The notes under the pieces: model-generated
Told to the model about the DNA's origin: nothing
The model's input: the letters and a program-made list of their open reading frames with translations, nothing else
The model's database searches: none
Source of the DNA: Hyphomicrobiales bacterium
GTDB lineage: Bacteria; Pseudomonadota; Alphaproteobacteria; Rhizobiales; Rhizobiaceae
Direction of reading: 5' to 3'
Length of the DNA: 64,000 nucleotides
Assembly (NCBI GenBank): GCA_900472175.1
Contig: UCHD01000001.1
Span: 434,001 to 498,000 of the forward strand
In this document: in pieces, positions 52,935 to 63,535 of the stretch
Numbering within the stretch: position 1 is the stretch's first letter
Layout: every line of letters begins with the position of its first letter
Made by a program: the position numbers and the translations under genes

Positions 52935-53067
52935 GCCGTTGATATAGGCGATGGACTGGCAAATGAGAACTGCAAAAAGAAAAAGCCGTGAGGGATGGGC
53001 GTTCCTCACGGCGGCCGTAAAATCGGCAGTTCAGGCAGTCGTAAAATCGTTACGGCTTTGATGCGCG

Positions 53068-53529
53068 TCAGCGCACAACCGAAGCCTTCGGTTCGATGCG
53101 CTTTTCCGGCACGGGGATCCTGTTGAAGATTGGTTCCGGCTGCGCTGCAACCTGTTCGGCGGTGGCGATATCGGCGGTGACGTCGACGGCGGGCTGCGGC
53201 GCGGCGGCAACGGTGCCGGTGGTCACGGCGTCGCTCGGTTCGGCAAACTGCTGGTCGAGAAACTGGTAGGCGATCTTGGCACCTTCACGGGCCCGGTGGC
53301 CGAGCGCCACGAATGTCTCGGTACCCTTGACGCAGACATCCGGCTTTTCCACGCAGATGGCGCTGATATAGCCGAAGGCTTCGGTTGCCGCCGAGACCGT
53401 ATCGCCGACATCGACCTTGGGGCCACGCTCCAGTGTCGAGGTGCTTGCCGGATCGAGAAACGGCAGGAGCACCAGCACCAGCGAAAACCAGAATGTTCCC
53501 TTGATCAGAAACCACATTGTCTTGCCCAT
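53068..53529 (-). CDS. DUF5330 membrane-anchored protein
   Basis: A 153-residue protein with an N-terminal membrane helix (MWFLIKGTFWFSLVLVLLPFLDP), the DUF5330 segment with a Cys pair (ISAICVEKPDVCVKGTETFVALGHRAREGAKIAYQFL) and a Pro/Ala-rich disordered tail. Probably inner-membrane anchored with the soluble part in the periplasm, where the Cys pair may be oxidised. Function unknown. It is 133 bp upstream of sufE on the same strand. Confidence 0.8.
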   Translation of the reverse strand: MGKTMWFLIKGTFWFSLVLVLLPFLDPASTSTLERGPKVDVGDTVSAATEAFGYISAICVEKPDVCVKGTETFVALGHRAREGAKIAYQFLDQQFAEPSDAVTTGTVAAAPQPAVDVTADIATAEQVAAQPEPIFNRIPVPEKRIEPKASVVR

Positions 53530-54069
53530 CCTTTGGTCAGGCGCTCAAACCTGCGTCCGGTCTCTGCCGGGTTCGCTCCCTTGGCGCCTTGTCATCACAC
53601 CTTAGGCAGGGATTCGGAACATGCCTTTGCCAAAACCGGTGGCATTTGCACTGTCTTTTCATAAAATTCGAATTATCGGCATTTGAATGGCATTTATCAC
53701 GCATTTTAACGGTCGCCATTAAGGTTCAAGGCGGGGCGGTTCCAGTCAAGCCCTGAAACGCGGGGGCTGGCGCCAGGCCGGGCTGCCACAGAGGTTAACG
53801 CGGGGGCGAAAACCGCCTGAAATCCGCCGCTTACGCCCCATTAACCACGAAAGATAAAGCCCCGGAGATTTGTCCCGGAATGGGACTTTGAGGGCCTTTC
53901 GCGGGATTTGTCGCAACTTCATTTATCCTTTCATTAAGCCGCCAGTGCGAAATTCGGATGTGCAAGATGATCGTTCAGATAAACCGTTTCCGGTCGTGTA
54001 TGATGACTTGCTTATAAAGAATGGAACCATGACGGGATCCGGAAAAGAACGAGCGTACAGGGTCAGACG
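53530..54069. other. Non-coding region between divergent genes
   Basis: These 540 bases lie between the DUF5330 gene and the histidine kinase gene. They contain several TTAA elements (for example 53707-53728 and 53841-53845) that recall CtrA-type half-sites, but no spacing matches the consensus exactly. Small ORFs here lack support. Confidence 0.4.
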
Positions 54070-55636
<1,567 letters not shown>

Positions 55637-55665
<29 letters not shown>

Positions 55666-56599
55666 GAAGAAAAAGAAGGCGCAGCGCGGCCTCGGTCTTG
55701 CGGCCGCTGGCCTGGCGATGCGCGGCCTGACCTTCATCGGCCGCCTGGCGTCGCGCAATCCGCGCGTCTTCGGCGGCTCGCTGGCGTTTGCCGTCGCCTT
55801 CAGCTTCGTCGCTGCCAATGCCATGTGGTACCAGCCGGGCGTCCATCCGTCGCCGTTCCTGCGCACGCGTATCCCCCTGAGCGACCCGCAGTCGGCCAAG
55901 GCCGGCTTCGAGGACGACAGCCTTGCACCGCGCAAGGTGACGACCTTCGTTATCCAGCGTGAAGGCGAGGAGGAGCAGACCGCCAGCACCGGGCAGCCGG
56001 AGGTCGCTGCGGACACAGTTTCCGAAATTATCCAGTCCGCACCCGCCGCCACGCCCGCAATTGATACGACGCTGGTAGCGAGCATCCAGAAGGAACTGGC
56101 ACGGCGCGGCTTCTACGACGGCCCGGCCGACGGCAAGACCGGCCCGAAAACCTCGGCGGCGATCCTGCGCTTTGAAAAACAGGTGGGCCGTGCGGAGACG
56201 GGATCGGCAAGCGACACGCTCTTGGCGGCCCTGCAGGATGCCAGCAGCCCGCAGCCGGCGCGCGGCAAGACGCTTGCCACGGCAAAGCCCGCACAGCGGC
56301 CCTATGAGAACGTCAAGGCCGGCAAGGGCGAACTCGATCCGGTGGCCGCGGCCATCCGCAATGCCGAGATCGATCCGCAATATATCCCCAAGGTCGATAT
56401 CCCCGCCTCCAGCGAACTGGTGATGAATATCCAGAAGGGCCTGACCAATCTTGCCTATAGCGACGTGTCGATCGACGGTGTCGCCGGTGAGCAGACCCGC
56501 ACCGCCATCCGCCATTTCGAAAAGCACTACCGCCTGCCCGAAACCGGCCAGCCAAGCGACAAGGTGCTGAAAAAAATGAAGGAAATCGGCGCGCTCTAA
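55637..56599 (+). CDS. Peptidoglycan-binding protein with two PG-binding domains
   Basis: A 320-residue protein: a basic cytoplasmic N-terminus (MTARKRKQPEKKKKAQRG), a membrane helix (about 48-68), then two peptidoglycan-binding_1 domains in the periplasm: SIQKELARRGFYDGPADGKTGPKTSAAILRFEKQVG and NIQKGLTNLAYSDVSIDGVAGEQTRTAIRHFEKHYR. It overlaps the histidine kinase gene by 29 bp, with its own GGGGG site, so it may be functionally linked to that sensor. Probably an inner-membrane protein that senses or anchors to the cell wall. Confidence 0.87.
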
Positions 56600-56692
56600 G
56601 TTCCCGTATCCGTTGCGGGCCTCCAAAATTCCCGTTTTTGCTTCGTTAACCATGTTCGCATAGGTTGTATCGGGGTTGAGGAGAGAATTGGG

Positions 56693-58144
56693 ATGGTGAC
56701 GACGGCTTTGCGCATACCTGTGCCCGGAATTGAGCGGGGCGGGGACGACAGCGATGCGGGCTCAAATGGCCTCGGGCGCGTCATCGCCGATCTGGCGCGT
56801 GAAGCGGCCGGTCTCGGCATCGACCTTGTCGATATAGCCGGCGCCATCCAGGATGCCGCGGCGCTGTCTGCCCGTCATGTCGATATCTTTTCCAGCGTCA
56901 CCGCCACCGCCCGCTCGATTGCCGCCGCCAATGGCGAGGTCGCCCGCTCGCTGCGTGAAACCGACGCGTCGGCCACCAGTGCCCGCACGGTGCTGGGTGA
57001 ACAGGGCCAGCGGCTGCAAGGTTCGTTAGCCGAAATCGACCACATGGTCGCGACGACGCGCGAAATCGGCACGGAAATCTCGTCTTTCTCTGGCGCATTG
57101 TCGGAAGTCGACCGGTTTGCCGGCGAGATCGGCACCATCGCCCGCCAGACCAACCTCCTGGCGCTGAACGCCGCGATCGAAGCGGCGCGGGCAGGCGACG
57201 CCGGCAAGGGCTTTGCCGTGGTTGCGGCCGAAGTGCGCGCCCTTGCGCTGCAGACATCGCAGACCACCGCCTCGATCCAGAAGACGCTTGGCGAACTGCG
57301 CAGCCGCATTATGCGGTTGACGTCTGCGGGCGAGCAGGCCTCGGCATCGGCCAGGGGCGTCAAGGAAAAGGCAGGCGAGATCCAGGGCTCCTTTGCCAGC
57401 ATGGAGCAGGTGATGTCGGCGATCCTCGACAGCGCCTCGTCTGTGACCGGAACGACCGATGCGGTTGACCGGCAATATGCCGCCTTTGCCGAGCAACTGA
57501 CGGATATCGCTGGCGAGATCCACACGTCGAGCAGCGCGCTGCAGGCGGCGTCGGCCCGCGTTGATGCCGTCGTTTCGGTTTCCGAAAAGATCATTCAGGT
57601 CACGGCAAGCGCCGGGCTGGAAACGCCTGACAGCCCGCATATCCGCACGGCCTGCGCTGTCGCCGCGACGATTTCAGAAGTGTTCGAGCGCCATGTCGCG
57701 TCCGGCAGTATCAGCATGGACGCCCTGTTCGACCGGCAATACCGGCAGATCGTCGGCAGCAATCCGGCCCAGATGACCACCCGCTTCACCGAGTTTACCG
57801 ATCGTGTTCTGCCGGACATTCTGGAGCCGGTCGCCACGTCCGACGAGCGCATCGCCTTCTGCGCGCCGATCGACGAGAATGGCTACCTGCCGACCCACAA
57901 CCGCAAATTCTCCCATCCGCAACGGCCTGGCGATAGTGTCTGGAATACCGCCAACTGCCGCAATCGCCGCATGTTCAACGATCGGGTCGGGCTTGCCGCG
58001 GGCCGCAGTATCGAACCTTTTCTGGTCCAGACTTACCGGCGTGACATGGGGGCAGGGAATTTTGTGCTGATGAAGGATATCTCTGCGCCGATCTTCGTCA
58101 ATGGCCGTCATTGGGGTGGGTTGCGGCTGGCGATCCGGGTTTAA
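56693..58144 (+). CDS. Soluble chemoreceptor with C-terminal sensor domain
   Basis: A 483-residue protein without a membrane segment. The chemoreceptor signalling hairpin is in the N-terminal part with the tip [38 protein letters not shown] near residue 160. The C-terminal 150 residues hold a different domain ([44 protein letters not shown] ... [19 protein letters not shown]) that occurs in alphaproteobacterial cytoplasmic receptors. This is the reverse of the usual order. It probably senses an internal signal and couples to CheA. Single gene. Confidence 0.88.
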   Translation: MVTTALRIPVPGIERGGDDSDAGSNGLGRVIADLAREAAGLGIDLVDIAGAIQDAAALSARHVDIFSSVTATARSIAAANGEVARSLRETDASATSARTVLGEQGQRLQGSLAEIDHMVATTREIGTEISSFSGALSEVDRFAGEIGTIARQTNLLALNAAIEAARAGDAGKGFAVVAAEVRALALQTSQTTASIQKTLGELRSRIMRLTSAGEQASASARGVKEKAGEIQGSFASMEQVMSAILDSASSVTGTTDAVDRQYAAFAEQLTDIAGEIHTSSSALQAASARVDAVVSVSEKIIQVTASAGLETPDSPHIRTACAVAATISEVFERHVASGSISMDALFDRQYRQIVGSNPAQMTTRFTEFTDRVLPDILEPVATSDERIAFCAPIDENGYLPTHNRKFSHPQRPGDSVWNTANCRNRRMFNDRVGLAAGRSIEPFLVQTYRRDMGAGNFVLMKDISAPIFVNGRHWGGLRLAIRV

Positions 58145-58223
58145 GCCCGGTCCCTGAGTGCAGGAGAGAATAGCGGAACAGGGGGAATTTGCGCCCAGGC
58201 TCCGCCGGGTGTATCAGCCGTGC

Positions 58224-58571
58224 ATGCGCCTGAAATCCGAAATCTTCGTGTCTGCCCTTGTTCGCCGGACCTTTGGTCTTGGCGCCTATGCGGCCGTGTT
58301 GCGCAAGGGAGCAGACGAGGCCGGTGCGATCTTCATCCGGCAGCGGTCGCGTCTTGGCACTGAGACCTTGTATGCGCCGGCACCGCAGAGCTTTTTCGAT
58401 GATCCGGCGCCGGGGCGTTTGTTCGAAATCCGGCTGGACGCTGCCGACGCCGATGCGGTCGATCAGGCGATTGCCCGGGAAATCCGGTTCGATCCGGATT
58501 GCTGGGTGGTGGAGATCGAAGTGGATGCACGCGGCGATCTGTTCGATGTCGTGGCCGAAAAACCGAATTGA
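58224..58571 (+). CDS. DUF1491 protein
   Basis: A 115-residue protein of DUF1491: MRLKSEIFVSALVRRTFGLGAYAAVLRKGADEAGAIFIRQRSR ... DCWVVEIEV. The start is set at the ATG beginning MRLKSEIFV, the normal N-terminus of the family; a longer in-frame version adds 22 residues. A small cytoplasmic protein of unknown function, common in rhizobia. It is convergent with the DUF2336 gene. Confidence 0.85.
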   Translation: MRLKSEIFVSALVRRTFGLGAYAAVLRKGADEAGAIFIRQRSRLGTETLYAPAPQSFFDDPAPGRLFEIRLDAADADAVDQAIAREIRFDPDCWVVEIEVDARGDLFDVVAEKPN

Positions 58572-58583
58572 ACCTGTAAAAAC

Positions 58584-59600
58584 TCAGCGGCCGCGGCCGA
58601 AGGTCCGTTTCTGCTGGATATCGGCGGCAACGCGGGCTGGGTCCTGCCGCGACGATGTCTGGCGTGGATCGCTGCCGCGATCCGGTGACAGGTAGGCCTG
58701 ATGCCCGGATAGGCCGGCCGTATCCTTCTGATCCGACTGCAGCCAGGCCTGGACGCGGATGCGGCAGGTCTCAGATGTCAGCGAAGCGAGCAGCGCTTCG
58801 CCGCGCGTCGTGCCACCGAGACGCTCGGAAAGATCGGGATAGAAGGCGCAGAGCACGAAGAGACTGTCATCGGCGCGCATGTCCAGCGCCGTCAATGTGG
58901 TGGCGAGCTGCTGGCCGGATATGTCGAGCAGGATCCGCTCGCCGAGTTCTGCCGTCGACGACAGCGCCGCCGAGAGGCTTGCGGCAAAAAGATTGGCTTC
59001 ACCGGAGCGGGCGAAGCGAACGAGCAGCGCCTCATGCAGGGAATCCACCGGCTCGATGACCGGCAGTGCGGCGGTGGTTTTCTGGGGCGCCCGGGCCAGC
59101 GACTTCAGATCGTTGCGCAGCTTTTCTTCGCGCAGCAGTTTGGCCGCCGTCATCTCCTGTGCCGTCGCTTCCGGCTGGCGCTGCGCTTCGGCTGCGCGCG
59201 GGGCGGGCGAGGCAGGCAGGGCCGGTGCGGCTGTCTTGGCAGGGGCAGAGGCCGTCTGGCGGCGTTCGACGAGCGCATCGACCACATGAACCGAAAGATT
59301 ATCGCGCCGCGCAATCGCGGTGGCGTGCGCCTGTCCCTGGGAGCGGATGATTTGCAGCAGCGTTGCGTCATCGATCGAGGTGGAGCGGGTGAGGAAAATC
59401 GCGGCAATGGAAATCGGCGCATTGCCGATCTGCAATGCCACGGATGGCGGCACATTCTGGCACTGCGACAGGGCGGCGGCAGCCTGACGGCGGGCTTCGT
59501 CGCTGGAGGCGGAAAACAGCGGATCGAACAGTTCGGAGAATTGCTTGAGATCGGTCCGGCGGGGGCGGCGCAGTCCTTCAAAACCGGTCACGGTCGCCAT
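58584..59600 (-). CDS. DUF2336 protein
   Basis: A 338-residue soluble protein of DUF2336, rich in HEAT-like helical repeats (LKQFSELFDPLFSASSDEARRQAAAALSQCQNVPPSVALQIGNAPISIAAIFL). A Pro/Ala-rich linker (about 120-160) divides it. The ATG at 59600 has an AAGGA ribosome site; a GTG at 59675 would add 25 residues but has none. Members are implicated in alphaproteobacterial regulation, but the function is not established. Cytoplasmic. Confidence 0.8.
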   Translation of the reverse strand: MATVTGFEGLRRPRRTDLKQFSELFDPLFSASSDEARRQAAAALSQCQNVPPSVALQIGNAPISIAAIFLTRSTSIDDATLLQIIRSQGQAHATAIARRDNLSVHVVDALVERRQTASAPAKTAAPALPASPAPRAAEAQRQPEATAQEMTAAKLLREEKLRNDLKSLARAPQKTTAALPVIEPVDSLHEALLVRFARSGEANLFAASLSAALSSTAELGERILLDISGQQLATTLTALDMRADDSLFVLCAFYPDLSERLGGTTRGEALLASLTSETCRIRVQAWLQSDQKDTAGLSGHQAYLSPDRGSDPRQTSSRQDPARVAADIQQKRTFGRGR

Positions 59601-60034
59601 CAGGACCACGTCCTTCAGCCGCCCTGCCTGCGGTCTTTCCAACTCACGAAACCGGTCCGCCACGGATACACCCACTCATACGCACAACACATTGTCCCGA
59701 TTTCGGACATCCGGCATGGCCGCTTGTCCGAAAGGGTGGCGAGATTTCAGACATGGACGGCGGGAACGTCTGCGAACGCCGCTGGCGTTACCACTATCAT
59801 CGACGCGAAGGCGCTGAAAACATTGGTCCCGACGAGGCAATATTGCCCCTGCCGATCATGGCTGAATGATGATTGGAGAATAGGGCGACGTGGTTAACAT
59901 TCCGTTTACCCTGCCGCGGAAGCACGGTTATCCCCAAGCGATGGACGTGATTGTGCGGTCCACTGTCGCAACGTTGACTGGAAACATGAAAACGGGCGGC
60001 AATGCCGCCCGTTCTGTTGGCGTTTCGATCGAAC
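59601..60034. other. Intergenic region with terminator
   Basis: These 434 bases lie upstream of the DUF2336 gene and downstream of the SH3 gene. They contain the SH3 gene terminator near 60000. A TTAAC-like element lies at 59893-59897. No credible gene is seen; ORFs from 59890 have no ribosome site. Confidence 0.5.
59991..60013 (-). terminator. Terminator of the SH3 domain gene
   Basis: AACGGGCGGC and GCCGCCCGTT form 10-bp perfect arms around a 3-base loop. On the minus strand it is followed by TTCATGTTTCC, a partial U-tract. Confidence 0.75.
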
Positions 60035-60874
60035 TTAGTTGCTGCAATTCACATCGCGCGGGTGGCATCCTCCGAGGCCATCGCCGCGGAATCTGGGCTG
60101 GTTGTTCCCGGGTTCGGCCTGCGGCTGATTGCGTCGTTCGATCCGCTCCTGATTGTTGTTATTGCGCTCAATCTGCTGTTGCTGCTGATTGTTATTGCGC
60201 TCGATCTGCTGCTGGCTGTTATAATTGCGGCGCTCGTTGCGTTCACGGTCCCGTTCGCGCCGGTTGTTCTGTTCATTTTCGAACTGCCGGGCATTGTCGT
60301 CACGGCGGCGCTCGATGCGTTCCTGGTCACGGTCACGGTCACGCCGGGGGCGCTCGATGACAATACCACCGTCATTGTCGTAGCGCGGACGCTCATAGGT
60401 GTTGTAGTCGCGGCGCGGGCGGCGATCCGGGTTGTAACCGTCCCTATCGCGGTCGCGGCGGTAGTAGTCGCGTTGCCTATAGAAATCGCGGTTGCGATAG
60501 TTGCGGTCCCAATAGTTTCCAAGTTCGAACGTTACAAGCGGGATGCCGAGCGAGCCGTAATAATCCGGTTCGACATAGACGCGGCGTTGCTGGTACTGCG
60601 CCTGAACGTAGCGGCCTGCGACCCAGCCGCGACCATTATAGAAGGAGACGTCGCACCACGGCGTGTCGGCAAGGCAGCCGTGTATTTCGAGCTCGGTGCC
60701 GACCGGGATGACGGTGACGGCCGGATAGCGCGTGCTGGGGCCGGAGCGCATGTTGACGTTTGCGGTGGCAAACCCTTCCGCCGCCTGAGCAGCAGCCGGC
60801 AGTGCGAAGGCCGTAGCTGCTGCGGCTATCGCCAACAGCGCTGATTTCAATGAATATCGTCGCGGTGTCGTCAT
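60035..60874 (-). CDS. Secreted SH3 domain protein with Arg/Asn/Gln-rich tail
   Basis: A 279-residue protein. The signal peptide ends near AQAAEG, followed by a bacterial SH3 domain (ANVNMRSGPSTRYPAVTVIPVGTELEIHGCLADTPWCDVSFYNGRGWVAGRYVQ, residues about 40-95) with a disulfide-type Cys pair. The rest is low complexity: RDRDRD, RNRDFYRQRDYY and NNNQQQQQ runs, probably disordered and positively charged. Such proteins bind the cell wall or surface polysaccharide. The ATG at 60874 has a GGAAGACC-like site. An EcfG-type promoter lies about 130 bp upstream on the same strand, which suggests general-stress control. Confidence 0.82.
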   Translation of the reverse strand: MTTPRRYSLKSALLAIAAAATAFALPAAAQAAEGFATANVNMRSGPSTRYPAVTVIPVGTELEIHGCLADTPWCDVSFYNGRGWVAGRYVQAQYQQRRVYVEPDYYGSLGIPLVTFELGNYWDRNYRNRDFYRQRDYYRRDRDRDGYNPDRRPRRDYNTYERPRYDNDGGIVIERPRRDRDRDQERIERRRDDNARQFENEQNNRRERDRERNERRNYNSQQQIERNNNQQQQQIERNNNNQERIERRNQPQAEPGNNQPRFRGDGLGGCHPRDVNCSN

Positions 60875-61003
60875 CGGTCTTCCATCCCTATCCATCCGGA
60901 ATTACCCTCGCCGCTGCGGGCGCTTCGTTTGTCGCAAACACCGTTGTTTTTGTGTCTTTTTTGAGGTGGCTGGCGCGTCCGGTGGCGCTCTTGCGCAGAG
61001 ATA

Positions 61004-61029
61004 AACGCCAAGACAGGCCGCTTCGTTCC
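61004..61029 (-). promoter_or_regulatory. EcfG-type promoter for the SH3 gene
   Basis: GGAAC (complement of 61025-61029) and CGTT (complement of 61004-61007) are separated by 17 bases on the minus strand, which fits the GGAAC-N16/17-CGTT consensus of the general-stress sigma factor EcfG/RpoE2 of rhizobia. Confidence 0.6.
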
Positions 61030-61133
61030 GCCGGCGAAAGACAATATGAATGGCGCCGGAACAGAATGCACAATTCACAGCTTAATGACCGGAAAATCCA
61101 TTGAAGGAAACACGCTGCCAGCGGTTTTGTCGG

Positions 61134-61158
61134 GGAACCAAATCGGCGGTGACGCGTT
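61134..61158 (+). promoter_or_regulatory. EcfG-type promoter for the YqjD-like gene
   Basis: GGAAC at 61134-61138 and CGTT at 61155-61158 are separated by exactly 16 bases on the plus strand, 30 bp before the start codon at 61189. This matches the EcfG/RpoE2 consensus. Confidence 0.65.
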
Positions 61159-61188
61159 GTAGGGATCATTGAAACAGGAGCCTTGACC

Positions 61189-61479
61189 ATGGTCGAAAAG
61201 AAATTCGCAACTGTGCCGAACGATGCCAACGCCACTGCCGAGATCGATGCCAGCGCGGCGAAAGCCGATCTTGAAAACCAGCTGGCAGAATTGCGTGCCG
61301 AGATTGCCCGCCTGACCGAATCCGTGTCGGCGATCGGCAGCAGCGCCAAGGCGGTTGCGGCTTCCGAGGTCGAGGTGCTGACGGAACGCCTGCGCGACCG
61401 CATTCGCGAGGAGCCCGTTTCGACGCTGCTGGCGATTGCCGGCGTCTCCTTCGTCATCGGCCTTTTGGCGCGGCGATAG
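61189..61479 (+). CDS. YqjD/ElaB-like (DUF883) inner membrane protein
   Basis: A 96-residue protein with a helical coiled-coil N-terminal part (KADLENQLAELRAEIARLTESVSAIGSSAKAVAASEVEVLTERLRDRIREEP) and one C-terminal membrane helix (TLLAIAGVSFVIGLLARR). This is the layout of YqjD/ElaB/YgaM, small membrane-anchored stress proteins that can tether ribosomes in E. coli. A GGAG ribosome site lies upstream. An EcfG-type promoter predicts induction by general stress. Confidence 0.8.
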   Translation: MVEKKFATVPNDANATAEIDASAAKADLENQLAELRAEIARLTESVSAIGSSAKAVAASEVEVLTERLRDRIREEPVSTLLAIAGVSFVIGLLARR

Positions 61480-61862
61480 CCCGCTGCTCCGGCTGTTCCC
61501 AGCGAAACTTTCGAGCGTGGGTGTTCGTCTATTATGGTTCCTGCAAAGGCGGGAATGGTATCCGCTGCCGTGGCAGCGGATATGCCGGTTTAAGGGCTTG
61601 TGAAAGCGCATGAATTGGTTTTTGACCGTTAAGGAGCTGTTAACTATCGTGTGGCTCAATCTGACGGCGATTGGTGTCCCTGGATATCATCGGAGTTCTC
61701 GCAGGTGGAATGGCATAATATCCGGAATTCCCGGAAGAAGGAGCAACGAGAAAGGCGCAGATGCTCGAAGCCGAAAGGCAATGGGACGCGCCGGCCCGCA
61801 AAGCGGGCAGGGTGAAATCAGTACGGTAGTTCATCCGTCTCAACCATTTTTTGGAGACGAGC
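61480..61862. other. Intergenic region with a hairpin
   Basis: These 383 bases contain a perfect hairpin, TATCCGCTGCC and GGCAGCGGATA (61559-61582) with a 2-base loop, which may end the preceding transcript. A 22-codon ORF at 61761-61829 has no clear support. The rest shows nothing recognised. Confidence 0.5.
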
Positions 61863-62045
61863 ATGGCAGAAATTATCAGACTGGAGGACCGCCTTGTGCG
61901 GGCACCGCCAAAACCATCCATGGGGCCGATTGTCCCCAGCAAGGCATTGATCCTGTTGTTTACCGGCATCCGCTACGAGCGGCTGGATGGTCACCCGGAC
62001 AACACGCCGGCGAAACCAGCCCCCAGCCGGGCAAAGAAGCATTGA
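61863..62045 (+). CDS. Small rhizobial protein, unknown function
   Basis: A 60-residue basic protein: MAEIIRLEDRLVRAPPKPSM at the N-terminus, a short hydrophobic patch (ALILLFTGIRYERL) and a Pro/Lys-rich tail. I recall similar short proteins in other rhizobia that start MAEIIKFEDR and end near RYER; the function is unknown. The ATG at 61863 has a GGAG site 7 bases upstream. It could be cytoplasmic and interact with a larger partner. Confidence 0.65.
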   Translation: MAEIIRLEDRLVRAPPKPSMGPIVPSKALILLFTGIRYERLDGHPDNTPAKPAPSRAKKH

Positions 62046-62159
62046 TATTCTTTCCGGTTTGAAACCTCACGGTGAGGACCGGCGCCTGTTGGAATTATTT
62101 TTTGAAATTTCGTTGGTGAAGACCGTACGGCCGCGCCGCGCGGGGGCATTCTCCAAATA

Positions 62160-62705
62160 TTACCGCCGGAAGGGCTCGCAGCTTGATTCGGCCAGGAAGT
62201 TGCGCACGGTTTCCTCATAGCTGCCCGTGGGCGCCAAGGCGCGCAGGACGGCATATCCCTCCTCGTCCGGCATGGCCACCATGATCGACTGGGCGAGAGC
62301 GGGTGGCGGCGTCTTTCTGAGATCGACAAGCTGGATCGGCGTTGCCATGACCAGATCCAGGTTGCCGTTGACGGCCGTATGGTCGTTCATGCTGAAAATC
62401 TCGTTGGAATTGGCGTCATAGATCGCCAATGACCAGAAGGGGACGGCCCCCTTGGCGACGAACCGGGCTGGCCCGGCATCCACCGAAAATCCGCAGACAG
62501 CGACCCGCAGGAACGGATCGTCATTGGCAAGCCCCGTCGGGCCTGGCTCGCTGGTCAGCGGGAAGAAGCTATCCATCTCGTAGAGGCCGAGCACCCGGCT
62601 ATAGGCGTCCTTGCCGGTAAATTGCGGCAAGGCGAGAATGATGACGATGTGCAGCAGGGCCGCGCCGACCAGACCGACAAGGATGGCGAAAAATGCGCTA
62701 CGCAT
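62160..62705 (-). CDS. DUF1254-type protein (small, membrane-anchored)
   Basis: A 181-residue protein with an N-terminal membrane helix (MRSAFFAILVGLVGAALLHIVIILALPQ) and the DUF1254-like part (DAYSRVLGLYEMDSFFPLTSEPGP ... AVPFWSLAIYDANSNEIFSMNDHTAV). The start at 62705 makes it overlap the DUF1214 gene by 8 bp. The two domains occur together, separately or fused, in many proteobacteria. The physiological role is unknown. Its C-terminus ends with CEPFRR. Confidence 0.8.
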   Translation of the reverse strand: MRSAFFAILVGLVGAALLHIVIILALPQFTGKDAYSRVLGLYEMDSFFPLTSEPGPTGLANDDPFLRVAVCGFSVDAGPARFVAKGAVPFWSLAIYDANSNEIFSMNDHTAVNGNLDLVMATPIQLVDLRKTPPPALAQSIMVAMPDEEGYAVLRALAPTGSYEETVRNFLAESSCEPFRR

Positions 62706-63285
62706 TCGGGCACCCCGTCTTGATGATCTTCGGCATGGCGAGATCGATGACACCGGAGGAGCCGGCCGTCGGGGTGTCGAGCAGGGTCAGCACCAGTTTG
62801 AAGGCGCCGCTGCGGCGTATTGCCAGCCAGTTGTCGGGCTGGGCGACCGGCGAGACATGGATGACGAACGAACTGTCGGGCTGGCGCAGCACCGTCCAGG
62901 CGTTGATCGCGGACGGCAGTTCCGGGTCAGTCTTCATCGACTGGTCGTTGGCATTGGTGGCGTAGAGCGTCCAGAAACGGGCAGGCGGGGTGATGCCGGC
63001 GATATCATAGGTACAGCTGGAGGACAGCTTTTCCCCGGAACTGTCCATCGCCGCTGTGAACTGCAGGCCTTCCGCGCCGCCATAGAGCAGCTTGCCGGCC
63101 CGCGCCCGGTGCGCCTTGGCATAGGGATCGGTATTTTCCGTCTGCGCATCCGGGAAGGCCACCCATGGCCCAAGCGCAATCGCCCCGAAGCCGACCGTGG
63201 CTTTCAGAGCGGACACGCTCGAGACGATGCCGACGCCAAAGGCGACGGACAGGGCGAGGGCGACGAGGAGGGGGATGCGGAACAA
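62698..63285 (-). CDS. DUF1214-type protein
   Basis: A 195-residue protein with a TTG start (a stop codon just upstream leaves no other start) and a signal-anchor (MFRIPLLVALALSVAFGVGIVSSV). The DUF1214 body ends with MPKIIKTGCPNA. It precedes and overlaps the DUF1254 gene by 8 bp, so the pair is one translation-coupled operon. Probably periplasmic. Confidence 0.8.
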   Translation of the reverse strand: MFRIPLLVALALSVAFGVGIVSSVSALKATVGFGAIALGPWVAFPDAQTENTDPYAKAHRARAGKLLYGGAEGLQFTAAMDSSGEKLSSSCTYDIAGITPPARFWTLYATNANDQSMKTDPELPSAINAWTVLRQPDSSFVIHVSPVAQPDNWLAIRRSGAFKLVLTLLDTPTAGSSGVIDLAMPKIIKTGCPNA

Positions 63286-63351
63286 CGTGGACTACCGGTG
63301 ATTTGATGGGGTGTCGAGGGAAAAGAATGGTTTCGGGAGTTCGGCAAGATA

Positions 63352-63493
63352 CCCCCCTCTGTCACTCCGTGACATCTCCCCCGCAAGGGGGGAGATTGGT
63401 CGCGAGTTCAGTGCTGCACCCGTCAGGTGGCCTGCGAAATCTATGGTAATCTCCCCCCTTGTGGGGGAGATGTCCCGGAGGGACAGAGGGGGG
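63352..63493. repeat. Rhizobial palindromic intergenic element (RIME-like)
   Basis: Two 46-bp arms, 63352-63397 and 63448-63493, are inverted copies of each other with only three mismatches, separated by 50 bp. Each arm itself holds a hairpin with CTCCCCC and GGGGGAG. The outer ends are CCCCCCTCTGTC and GACAGAGGGGGG. Such elements, of the RIME/RPE type, occur in many copies between genes in rhizobial genomes. It lies downstream of the penicillin-binding protein gene and upstream of the DUF1214 gene. Confidence 0.85.
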
Positions 63494-63535
63494 CGACTGG
63501 GCCGGAGGGCTGCCATCGCCGCCGTGATGGAAACA

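Noticed and set aside
59762-59789. A GGAAC...CGTT pair at 59762-59789 as an EcfG promoter
   Set aside because: The spacing is 18 bases rather than 16-17, and no gene start lies at a suitable distance downstream on that strand.
61761-61829. A 22-codon ORF between the YqjD-like gene and the small rhizobial gene
   Set aside because: Too short for support, and neither conservation nor regulatory design could be judged.
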